Assembly: GCA_017551865.1 (NCBI GenBank)
Contig: JAFZKB010000027.1
Location: 206,818-270,817, forward strand
From: Clostridiales bacterium
Lineage (GTDB): Bacteria > Bacillota > Clostridia > Saccharofermentanales > Saccharofermentanaceae
Direction of reading: 5' to 3'
DNA: 64,000 nt
The notes beneath the pieces are model-generated. The model was not told where the DNA came from. It was given only the letters and a program-made list of their open reading frames with translations, and did no database searches. Within the stretch, counting starts at the first letter, position 1. Every line of letters starts with the position of its first letter. Of the stretch, positions 9,330 through 17,027 are shown one piece after another. Made by a program: the position numbers and the translations under genes.

Positions 9330-10238
9330 TTACACCTCCGCGGACGTCCATCTTCCCGTACTTCCGCAGGGAAGGATACAGTCCATTTTCGTACAGGGAA
9401 GTCCGAGCTCCTCGGACACGACTTTTCCGCCGTGGCGGGAAGCGATCGAAAGACGAAGGATGTCCTCGATCACAAGAGACGAAAGCCCCGTGGTATAGGA
9501 GTTGATCAGGAAGAACAGTGCATCATCGGAAAGGAGCTGCTCGCACTTTTCGACCAGCGGGAAAAGTGCGTCCTCAAGCTTCCACATCTCGCCTGACGGA
9601 CCTCTTCCGTAAGCCGGCGGGTCCATGATGATGCCGTCGTATTTTCTGCCTCTCCGGATCTCACGGTCAACGAAACGCCCGCAGTCCTCCACGATAAACC
9701 GGATATAGCAGTCCGTAAGGCCGGATGCCTCCATATTCTCTTTGGCACGGCCGACCATGCCCTTACTGGCATCGACATGCACGACCTCGGCAGCTCCTGC
9801 CGCAGCAAAAGCCATAGTCGCTCCGCCTGTATAGGCGAAGAGATTTAAAATACGCGGTTTTCGGCCTTCTCTTACCGCTTTCTGGATCATCTTGCCGCAG
9901 AAGTCCCAGTTCGCGGCCTGCTCCGGGAAAAGACCCGTATGCTTAAAGCTCGTGGGCTCGATAATGAATGTCAGCGGTCTTCCCACGGCATCGTAATGGA
10001 TCTTCCATTTCTGCGGCATGGGCTTTTCGCGGCTCCATGCACCTCCGCCGCTCTCACTTCGGTGATAGACAGCGTGCGGCTTCGGCCAGTTCTTCTCACT
10101 CATGTTCGGATAACCGGTCTTCGGCCAGATCGCCTGAGGATCCGGACGCTGAAGATAGATATCTCCCCAGCGCTCATATTTTTCTCCCTCGCCGCAGTAA
10201 AGTAATTCGAAATCTTTCCATCTATTTGCCAGAAACAT
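9330..10238 (-). CDS. RlmI/RlmL-C-like class I SAM-dependent methyltransferase
   Basis: 302 aa. The SAM-binding motif I is NLFAYTGGATMA (about 152-163), and motif IV DPPAYGRG (about 208-215) resembles the DPPxF/Y catalytic loop of 23S rRNA m5C/m7G enzymes such as RlmI and RlmL-C. The N-terminal part (to about 100) matches the small beta-domain region (YHRSESGGGAW) rather than a PUA domain. It probably methylates rRNA, position unknown. It is the first gene of the methyltransferase-RluD-HD-beta-helix operon. Its ribosome site is weak (GGATTTT), so the exact start is less certain than for its neighbours. Confidence 0.85.
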   Translation of the reverse strand: MFLANRWKDFELLYCGEGEKYERWGDIYLQRPDPQAIWPKTGYPNMSEKNWPKPHAVYHRSESGGGAWSREKPMPQKWKIHYDAVGRPLTFIIEPTSFKHTGLFPEQAANWDFCGKMIQKAVREGRKPRILNLFAYTGGATMAFAAAGAAEVVHVDASKGMVGRAKENMEASGLTDCYIRFIVEDCGRFVDREIRRGRKYDGIIMDPPAYGRGPSGEMWKLEDALFPLVEKCEQLLSDDALFFLINSYTTGLSSLVIEDILRLSIASRHGGKVVSEELGLPCTKMDCILPCGSTGRWTSAEV

Positions 10239-10262
10239 AAATAAAATCCGTTCTATTTATCG

Positions 10263-10309
10263 CAAAAATGCGTCTTTTCCATGGTCAGACGCTTGGATTC
10301 AGTATAGCA
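10263..10309 (-). promoter_or_regulatory. Extended -10 promoter and leader hairpin for the methyltransferase operon
   Basis: On the minus strand 10301-10309 reads TGCTATACT, an extended -10. Just downstream the leader can form a 6-bp hairpin (GCGTCT ... AGACGC) followed by ATTTTTG. That could be a weak attenuator-like terminator, but the stem is short and no regulation is shown. Confidence 0.45.
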
Positions 10310-10331
10310 TTTTCTTTCTTTTGAAAAAAGT

Positions 10332-10361
10332 TTGTTTATAAACCATTTTTTAGATTATAAT
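10332..10361 (+). promoter_or_regulatory. Promoter for the two-component operon
   Basis: TTGTTT (10332-10337), an 18-nt spacer and TATAAT (10356-10361), 35 nt before the response regulator start. It diverges from the methyltransferase promoter. Confidence 0.65.
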
Positions 10362-10395
10362 AGAAGTAATGTTGCTATAAGACGAGGTAATGAGA

Positions 10396-11085
10396 ATGGC
10401 AAGTGCTCCTCATATTTTAATCTGCGATGACGATCCGGTGGTACACGAGTCCCTGGGTCTGTATTTTGAAAATGAACATTTTACATACTCCAGTGCTTAC
10501 GACGGACGTGACGCGCTGGCGCATGTGGCTTCCGACAAGCCCGATCTAATCATCCTGGACGTCATGATGCCGGAGAAGACGGGTATCGAAGTGTGCCGTG
10601 AGATCAGAAAGACGCTCTCCACACCGATCATCATCCTCACCGCGAAGGGCGAGGAGATCGACCGTGTACTGGGTCTGGAACTCGGTGCTGATGACTATAT
10701 CGTGAAGCCTTTCTCACCCCGTGAAGTAATTGCCCGTATCAAGGCAGTTCTCCGCCGTATCAACGAGCCGCAGGAGAATACTTCTCTTCTTCGTTTCGAG
10801 GGCCTTGAGATCAACCTGGATAACTATCAGGTCAAGGTCAAGGGCGAACTGGTCCCCTGCACACCGAAGGAAGTCGAGATCTTACATCTTCTCGCCTCCC
10901 ACATCGGACAGGTCATGGACCGTGAGCAGATCCTCTCCCTGATCTGGGGCTATGACTATTTCGGTGATACCAGAACCGTAGATACCCACATCAAGCGTAT
11001 CCGTCAGAAGATCTACTACGAGGGCGCGCCGTGGTCGCTCATCACCGTCTATGGTGTCGGTTATAAATTCGAGGTCAATCCGTAA
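10396..11085 (+). CDS. OmpR/PhoB-type response regulator
   Basis: 229 aa. The receiver domain has the acidic pocket (ICDDDP, 9-14), phospho-acceptor D55 (LIILDVMMP), T82 and K104 (VKPF). A C-terminal winged helix (about 128-228) ends in the typical DTRTVDTHIKRIRQKI...YGVGYKFE signature. I take the ATG at 10396 because GAGG lies 8 nt upstream; an ATG two codons earlier is too close to it. The stop overlaps the kinase start (TAATG), so regulator and kinase are co-translated. The pair resembles the WalRK/PhoPR/ResDE group, with the target genes unknown. Confidence 0.94.
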   Translation: MASAPHILICDDDPVVHESLGLYFENEHFTYSSAYDGRDALAHVASDKPDLIILDVMMPEKTGIEVCREIRKTLSTPIIILTAKGEEIDRVLGLELGADDYIVKPFSPREVIARIKAVLRRINEPQENTSLLRFEGLEINLDNYQVKVKGELVPCTPKEVEILHLLASHIGQVMDREQILSLIWGYDYFGDTRTVDTHIKRIRQKIYYEGAPWSLITVYGVGYKFEVNP

Positions 11086-12911
11086 TGTTCCGTAGTCTTT
11101 TTCTACGCAAGATGATCTTTTTAGTGCTGGTGGCGCTCTGCGCATCGGCACTTCTTTCTGCTACGCTCTTTAACTATGCCGCCAATGAAGTCTCCCGTGA
11201 CAACTCCCAGGAGATGGTCATCGAACAGGCACGTGAGATGGCCTCTATTCTTTCTGAATATGCGGAAAAATCGGAAGCCGGCGACTATCAGGAACGTGTC
11301 GCTTCTCTGAAGAATGTGACCGCCGGATTTACTAACTATACCGTCCTGAATGCGTATTTCGAACTTTACGATACTCTTGAAGTTCCCGTAGACTATACGA
11401 ATGCCCGTACGATGGACGAGCTCAACATGATAAACATCATCGATAAGTATGTCCGGGAGAACATGCTGACCAACAGCGATAACAAGAATCTCATGGGCAC
11501 TCCCACCCTTTCCGATAAGCACGCGACCCTTACGATCGTTCAGGTGCCGATATATGCCAAAGGCACCTTGACTGCCTATCTGATCGTGGCCAAAGAGATC
11601 TCGAACCAGAGCGCCTTTGATTCCGGATTCAGTTCAGTTCTTCTTCTGTCCACTCTTCTCGTTTCCATGTTCATGCTGATCCCTGTTTACTTCGCGAGCA
11701 AGCGTCTGATCAGCCCGCTCAACCGCGTTACCGATGTCGCAAATGCTCTCGGTCGCGGCGATTTCTCCGTACGTGCGAACGATAAGACGAAGGGCGAGAT
11801 CGGTGACCTGGCCGCGTCCGTTAACGAGCTGGCCGAAAAGCTCAGCAAATCGATCACAAGTGTCACCACAGAGCGTAACCGACTTAAAGAGATCTTCGAC
11901 ATCATATCCGAGGGTATCGTTTCCGTAAACAAAGACCTGCAGCCGGACTACTCCAACAACGCGATCGCCACACTTTTCGAAAAGGTCCCGAGAAAGAATC
12001 TTTTCACAGAGAAGCTTCAGCTGATCCCGTTTGAAGAAGTCTGGGAAGATTTCGACAACTGCCTGAAGACCGGCGAGACATACGAGCGCACGATCGAGGC
12101 TAAAGACTGCGCCTATTCTTCGACGATCGTGCCGATCCTTGATAACGAAAAGGTCATCATCGGTGCCACAGGCTTCTTCCGTGACATCTCCGAGCAGGAG
12201 CGTCTCGAGCAGACCCGAAGAGACTATGTCGCGAACGTTTCTCACGAGCTTCGTACTCCGCTTACTGCCATGAGAGGTCTTGTCGAGCCGCTGGCCGACG
12301 GCATGGTAAAGAAGGAAGAAGACCGGCAGAGATACTACGGCATCATCCTCCACGAGACCATGCGTCTTTCCCGACTCATCGACGACATGCTCGAGCTTTC
12401 AAGACTTCAGGCGAGAACCCTCGCATTTAAGACCTTCCCGTTCGACCTCAATAAACTCCTTTCCGAGTTTGAGACGAAGTTTAAACCGGTCATGGAAGAT
12501 GCTGAGCTCGAATTCCATGTCGAATATAAGACCGGTACTCTTCCGACCGTTATGGGTAACCCGGACCGTGTCGAGCAGATCATCGTCATCCTTCTCGATA
12601 ACGCGAAGAAATATACCCCGCCGGGAGGATCGATCACTATTTCCACGGAATACAGCGACGAGACCGATCAGGTGCTCGTTTCCGTCAGCGATACCGGTCA
12701 AGGTATCCACGAATACGATATCGACCATATCTTCGACCGTTTCTATAAGGCAGACCGTGCCAGAGGCAAGAAAGGCACAGGCCTCGGTCTGGCGATCGCC
12801 AAGGAGCTTTTGAGCTACATGGGTGAGACGATCACGGTACAGAGCGAATACGGCGAAGGTACGACCTTCACCTTTACCTTAAAGCGCGTTACCGGCTCCG
12901 TCTGGTACTGA
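11085..12911 (+). CDS. Membrane sensor histidine kinase (HAMP-PAS-HisKA-HATPase)
   Basis: 608 aa. TM1 is at about 8-28, then an extracytoplasmic sensor region of about 150 residues, TM2 at about 183-203 and a HAMP domain (SPLNRVTDVANALGRGDFSV). A PAS-like region follows (about 265-370). The HisKA box is VANVSHELRTPL with phospho-acceptor H387, and ATP lid motifs are N (LLDNAKKYTPPGG), DTGQGI and GTGLGLAIAKEL. All catalytic residues are present. The layout matches WalK/PhoR/ResE-type kinases. It overlaps the response regulator by 1 nt and is followed 12 nt later by rluF, which may share the transcript. Confidence 0.94.
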   Translation: MFRSLFLRKMIFLVLVALCASALLSATLFNYAANEVSRDNSQEMVIEQAREMASILSEYAEKSEAGDYQERVASLKNVTAGFTNYTVLNAYFELYDTLEVPVDYTNARTMDELNMINIIDKYVRENMLTNSDNKNLMGTPTLSDKHATLTIVQVPIYAKGTLTAYLIVAKEISNQSAFDSGFSSVLLLSTLLVSMFMLIPVYFASKRLISPLNRVTDVANALGRGDFSVRANDKTKGEIGDLAASVNELAEKLSKSITSVTTERNRLKEIFDIISEGIVSVNKDLQPDYSNNAIATLFEKVPRKNLFTEKLQLIPFEEVWEDFDNCLKTGETYERTIEAKDCAYSSTIVPILDNEKVIIGATGFFRDISEQERLEQTRRDYVANVSHELRTPLTAMRGLVEPLADGMVKKEEDRQRYYGIILHETMRLSRLIDDMLELSRLQARTLAFKTFPFDLNKLLSEFETKFKPVMEDAELEFHVEYKTGTLPTVMGNPDRVEQIIVILLDNAKKYTPPGGSITISTEYSDETDQVLVSVSDTGQGIHEYDIDHIFDRFYKADRARGKKGTGLGLAIAKELLSYMGETITVQSEYGEGTTFTFTLKRVTGSVWY

Positions 12912-12923
12912 TCGGAGACCCTT

Positions 12924-13658
12924 ATGGACGGATCTTTACCAAAAGAAGGCGCATCTGTTCGCGTCAATAAGTACATCAGTTCCAGCGGTTTCTGTTCGCG
13001 AAGAAAAGCCGATGAATATGTTGAAGGCGGCGCCGTCACGATCGACGGTATCCCCGCGGTCTCCGGCTCCCAGGTCTTCCCAGGGCAGATCGTCCGTGTC
13101 AACGGCAAAGTCGTCCTTCCGACCGACGACCACATTTATCTTGCTTTTCACAAACCTCTGGGGATCACCTGTACAACAGACAAGAGAGATAAAGACAACA
13201 TCATTGACTACATCGGATATCCGGAACGGATCTTCCCGATCGGGCGTCTTGATAAGAACTCTACAGGACTGATCCTTCTTACAAATGACGGTGATATCGT
13301 TAACCGGCTCCTTCGCGCTGAGGGCCGCCACGATAAAGAATATGTCGTCACGGTAGATAAGCCAGTAAATGACGAATTCAAAAAGCAGATGGAGGGCGGA
13401 CTTCCGATCCTCGATACCGTGACTCTCCCCTGCAAAGTGAAACTTACATCGAAGAACACTTTCCACATTATCCTGAACCAGGGCTTAAACCGCCAGATCC
13501 GCCGAATGTGCGAGTATCTGGGATACAGGGTAGTTAAGCTGAAAAGGATCCGTATCCTCAACATCTCTCTGGGCTCTCTTCCCGTCGGACAGTACAGGGA
13601 GCTCACGGCGAAGGAAAGATCTGATCTCTTCTCCATTCTTGATAAAAACAGGAAATGA
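12924..13658 (+). CDS. rluF: 23S rRNA pseudouridine synthase, RluF-like (RsuA family)
   Basis: 244 aa. An N-terminal S4 RNA-binding domain (about 14-70, RVNKYISSSGFCSRRKADEYV) is followed by the RsuA-family catalytic block PIGRLDKNSTGLILLTNDGD with the catalytic Asp. The C-terminal segment (LNQGLNRQIRRMCEYLGY, then LKRIRILNISLG and LPVGQYRELT) resembles E. coli RluF more than RluB or RluE. RluF modifies U2604 of 23S rRNA and sometimes tRNA-Tyr; the same target here is inference. GGAG precedes the ATG at a good distance. It ends against the convergent GH2 gene. Confidence 0.9.
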   Translation: MDGSLPKEGASVRVNKYISSSGFCSRRKADEYVEGGAVTIDGIPAVSGSQVFPGQIVRVNGKVVLPTDDHIYLAFHKPLGITCTTDKRDKDNIIDYIGYPERIFPIGRLDKNSTGLILLTNDGDIVNRLLRAEGRHDKEYVVTVDKPVNDEFKKQMEGGLPILDTVTLPCKVKLTSKNTFHIILNQGLNRQIRRMCEYLGYRVVKLKRIRILNISLGSLPVGQYRELTAKERSDLFSILDKNRK

Positions 13659-13687
13659 AAAGGGTCCCCGGCTTTTGCCGAAGACCC
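13656..13687 (-). terminator. Terminator between convergent rluF and GH2
   Basis: Hairpin GGGTC..CGGC-TTTT-GCCG..GACCC (13662-13687). The minus-strand tail CCCTTTTC supports use as the GH2 terminator. The plus-strand side lacks a T-run. Confidence 0.6.
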
Positions 13688-13703
13688 AGATCATATAGTG
13701 AAA

Positions 13704-16700
13704 TTAGTATTTTGGAGCAAATTCGATCGTCTCCTCGTAGCGGACGTTCTTCTGCAGTCCGCGCCTTGCGAGCACATCGGGGCTTCGTTCGACCCCTTTC
13801 ATATAAAAGTCCAGATAAAGATGCGTTCTGCCATCCGACGGGATCAGTTCCTGATGCGCGTAATCATCGATGTCTTCCGGCATATACGGCAGACATGAAA
13901 ATGAGAACGGATCCATCTTATCTTTATATATTTTCAGACCTTTAATATCGTCATGCTGTAGAAGAAGGAATCTCGTATCCGCATGACCGCCATTCTCCGA
14001 AGGTCTTGCGTATTCATGATACAAAGGACTGTCCAGAGAAGTAAACCAGCCGATACGCTGCGATTCTTTTCTATCGGAATAGGACTCACCGGAACCGCGT
14101 CCGTACCAGCCGACATGCGCGCGGCTGTCGATCGGCACACGGAAACCGTAACGCACCAGATCGAATTTCGGCACGAAGTTCAATGTCGCGAAGAGCCTTC
14201 CGTCCGGCTTGACGCGGTATTCCACGAGGATCGGTCCTTTCATACCGGCGGATTCGTACTTACTGATCAGATGGAAATCCTCATGATCCATCTCATAGAA
14301 ACTTCCGACAAAGCGGATCTCGCCCTGGATCGTTCTCCAGTCCGTCTCATGAGAGAATACCGTCTGTGAAAGAACGTAGGATTTATCGGCACGGTCGATG
14401 TTTGAGGCCGCACGGTAAAAACTCGGCTCTAATAGTCCGTCGATATATTCTTTTCCATCGATCAGGATCGAACAGAGTCCGCCCTCCTGACGGCTGAATG
14501 CATATCTGACATGCTTGGTCTGCGCGAAAAGAAGCGCCGGAGATGTCAGCATCTGTACAGCATCCTTCTTCTCGTCGATGATCAGCCCGCTCTCCAAAGA
14601 AGCCGCATCAATGATCTTTATAGACGGATGCTCATTATCCTGCTCCTCCCAGCCCATAGGCTTTTCGGAAGGATCACAGACCTCATCTACGAGGACCTGC
14701 TGGTAAAAGGCCATTTCGTAGCCGGCACGCGCATAGAGCGTATCCTTCTCAAGCGTCAGGCGGATGTCCAGGATCAGCTCTTTGCAAGTCGCCTGATTAT
14801 AGACATCCACGCCCTTCGGATACTGGTCCGCCCAAGTGGGAAGCAGGAAGTCATTTACCTGGATCGGAAACTGCATGGTCTTCGATCCCATGGCCGGGAT
14901 CGGCGGAACGATACCGGAACCGCCAGTCAGTCGGATTCCGCCAAGAAGGAGCTGCCACTTGAGCTCGATCGAAGGCGTGGCGCCAAACTGCATCGCATTA
15001 TGCACATTCAGGTTTGCCGGATTATCTGCAGCGGCAAAGATCTTGATCCCTTCGCACTGTTTTTTCACTTCGAAGAAGATCGGATGCGGGCGCCGGTTCG
15101 CATCTACGATACCCTGCGCGATCGAAACACCGATCTGCTCGGAATACTCGACGAGGTCGCCCTGATGGATATACTTGAGATCCATCGTATCCTCTTCTCT
15201 TCTCGGGCGTGCTAGGATCGACTCGAAAAGCACCTTATCTTCTTTCAGTTTGCTTCGTAAATAGGGGCGGTTGACACAAAGGTCACACCATTCACCGAAA
15301 AGAAGTCCCGCCTTGTTCGGGAAAGGCGGCATATCGGTAACACGTCCGGTCTTATCGATCTCACAGTAGAGCGGACGCTTCGAATCGAAGGCATGGATGC
15401 GTTCTTTCACATCAAGATAGGCATTCTCTTCAAACTTTCTGCCGGTCATGGACCACATGACGATGCACGGATGATTCACAAGGGAATATACGGCCTTCGG
15501 AAGCATGGACGCCGCCGACTGCAGTATGACATACATACCGTACTGGTCGCAAAGATCGAAGAATCTAGAATCCGTCGGATGATGCACCACATAGACGGTG
15601 TTGATATTGGCACTTTTCATGAGAAGGATGTCCTGACGGAAACGCTCAAGCGGAACGGAGATACCGCTTTGCGGATCGAATTCATAGTATTTTACACCGT
15701 GAAGCGGAACAGCCACATCATTAAGATGGAAGATGCCTTCGGAATATGTGATCGTTCTGAAACCGAATCTCTGCTTCTTGACGCAGATCACTTCGCCTCG
15801 GTTATTGGTGACCTCGATGATGAGATCATAAAGATTCGGTGTCTGATCCGTCCACGGAAGCACGAGCTTGGCATAAAGTTCAGTACCGAAGATCTTGAAT
15901 CCGTCCTTCGGCACGGTGGCCGACAGTTCTTTTCGCTGGGAAAGACGGTGCTCCGGAAGATTATAAAGATCGTATTCGTCTCTGGCCTCCATAAGGCGCA
16001 CATTGACGGTCACTTCCATATCATATGGAAGATGGTTATAAAGCTCGACAATGAAATTGATGCCCGCATCGCGCCGGATCTCTGCATTCGGCAGGATCTC
16101 TCTTTCTCTTTCCGTCAGCTGGTCTTCTCTGTCGGAGCGGTAAAGGCTCGACACCAGAGCGGTTTTCGGAACGACATCACGGGCAAGGGTATCCGTAAGC
16201 CAGGACGTGGTCAGACGGATCGAAGAGATCTCCACAGGCGATTCCGCGATCAGATACGGCAGACGGAAAAGGCCCGAAAAACCGAATGCGCCCTGTGCAC
16301 GGACGGTCTTCTTCGTCTTTCCTTTTTCCACACGCTTATCAAAACGACGGACGGCTATGGTAATAAGATTCGGTCCCTCGCGAAGTGCTTCGCTCAGAAG
16401 GCACTTCGTCGTGGAGAATGTACTTCTTGAGGAGGAGATCTGCTGCCCGTTCACGAAGATCGTATAATGGCCGACGATCCCATCGGTCACAAAGTATACG
16501 AAGCGGTTGATAAACTGTGCCGGGAGATTGACCCATACTCGGTAAAGACCATAGTCATTCGTATTCTCCATACCGGCATCGTCGGCAAGTCTCTGCTGCA
16601 GTTTACTGGTCTTTTTCGAAAGGAGAGCGTTCTTCTCATACATGAGTTCGCTCGGATAGCCGTAGCCTTCCATCTGCCAGCAGCTCGGCACATCCATAAG

Positions 16701-16904
16701 ATCCCAGGAGGAATCGTCAAAACCGGGCTCGGTCCAGTTCTCCGGGATGTCTTCCTTAAATTTTGCATGGAAAAACCGCCAGCTCGGAAGATCCAGTCTC
16801 CAGAGCGACTTTACACGTCCGAACTCCGGCGGCTGCTTGTCCGAATAGAGCTCGTCGATCGAGTCATATGGATAGAAATACCCTTGTGACGGCAGTTGTG
16901 GCAT
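13704..16904 (-). CDS. LacZ-like glycoside hydrolase family 2 protein with altered active site
   Basis: 1066 aa, the full length of LacZ-type beta-galactosidases. It has a sugar-binding N-domain (WTEPGFDDSSWDLMDVPSCWQ), immunoglobulin-like domains, a TIM barrel (about 370-640) and a C-terminal Bgal_small domain (WYGRGSGESYSDRK ... YARPSENGGHADTR). Where LacZ has WSLGNES with its acid/base Glu, this protein has WSMTGRK (W484-K490), so the Glu is an Arg. The usual DEANIETHG and NRHEHD segments are also replaced (LQSAASMLP, KYYEFD). A Glu remains in the nucleophile region (LLFGEW). No signal peptide. Fold assignment is firm; hydrolase activity is doubtful. GGAG lies 6 nt before the ATG. Confidence 0.85.
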   Translation of the reverse strand: MPQLPSQGYFYPYDSIDELYSDKQPPEFGRVKSLWRLDLPSWRFFHAKFKEDIPENWTEPGFDDSSWDLMDVPSCWQMEGYGYPSELMYEKNALLSKKTSKLQQRLADDAGMENTNDYGLYRVWVNLPAQFINRFVYFVTDGIVGHYTIFVNGQQISSSRSTFSTTKCLLSEALREGPNLITIAVRRFDKRVEKGKTKKTVRAQGAFGFSGLFRLPYLIAESPVEISSIRLTTSWLTDTLARDVVPKTALVSSLYRSDREDQLTEREREILPNAEIRRDAGINFIVELYNHLPYDMEVTVNVRLMEARDEYDLYNLPEHRLSQRKELSATVPKDGFKIFGTELYAKLVLPWTDQTPNLYDLIIEVTNNRGEVICVKKQRFGFRTITYSEGIFHLNDVAVPLHGVKYYEFDPQSGISVPLERFRQDILLMKSANINTVYVVHHPTDSRFFDLCDQYGMYVILQSAASMLPKAVYSLVNHPCIVMWSMTGRKFEENAYLDVKERIHAFDSKRPLYCEIDKTGRVTDMPPFPNKAGLLFGEWCDLCVNRPYLRSKLKEDKVLFESILARPRREEDTMDLKYIHQGDLVEYSEQIGVSIAQGIVDANRRPHPIFFEVKKQCEGIKIFAAADNPANLNVHNAMQFGATPSIELKWQLLLGGIRLTGGSGIVPPIPAMGSKTMQFPIQVNDFLLPTWADQYPKGVDVYNQATCKELILDIRLTLEKDTLYARAGYEMAFYQQVLVDEVCDPSEKPMGWEEQDNEHPSIKIIDAASLESGLIIDEKKDAVQMLTSPALLFAQTKHVRYAFSRQEGGLCSILIDGKEYIDGLLEPSFYRAASNIDRADKSYVLSQTVFSHETDWRTIQGEIRFVGSFYEMDHEDFHLISKYESAGMKGPILVEYRVKPDGRLFATLNFVPKFDLVRYGFRVPIDSRAHVGWYGRGSGESYSDRKESQRIGWFTSLDSPLYHEYARPSENGGHADTRFLLLQHDDIKGLKIYKDKMDPFSFSCLPYMPEDIDDYAHQELIPSDGRTHLYLDFYMKGVERSPDVLARRGLQKNVRYEETIEFAPKY

Positions 16905-16923
16905 GCATTACTCCATTAATTTT

Positions 16924-16939
16924 CTGCATACGTATGCAG
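16924..16939. promoter_or_regulatory. Perfect 16-bp palindrome, candidate operator of the GH2 gene
   Basis: CTGCATACGTATGCAG is a perfect dyad with a central CG, the form typical of LacI/GalR-family operators. It begins a few bases after the predicted GH2 transcription start, where a repressor would block RNA polymerase. No LacI-type regulator gene lies in the window. Confidence 0.6.
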
Positions 16940-16951
16940 TCTGTTAACGTT

Positions 16952-16960
16952 ATTGTAGCA
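16952..16960 (-). promoter_or_regulatory. Extended -10 promoter for the GH2 gene
   Basis: Minus-strand TGCTACAAT lies between GH3 and GH2, upstream of the palindrome. It suggests that GH2 has its own start as well as possible read-through from GH3. Confidence 0.5.
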
Positions 16961-17027
16961 CGGCCTCCCTGTCTTCATGTATCAGAGATATGTCATATTA
17001 GAGAAGTTATTGCAACAATTAAAGGAA

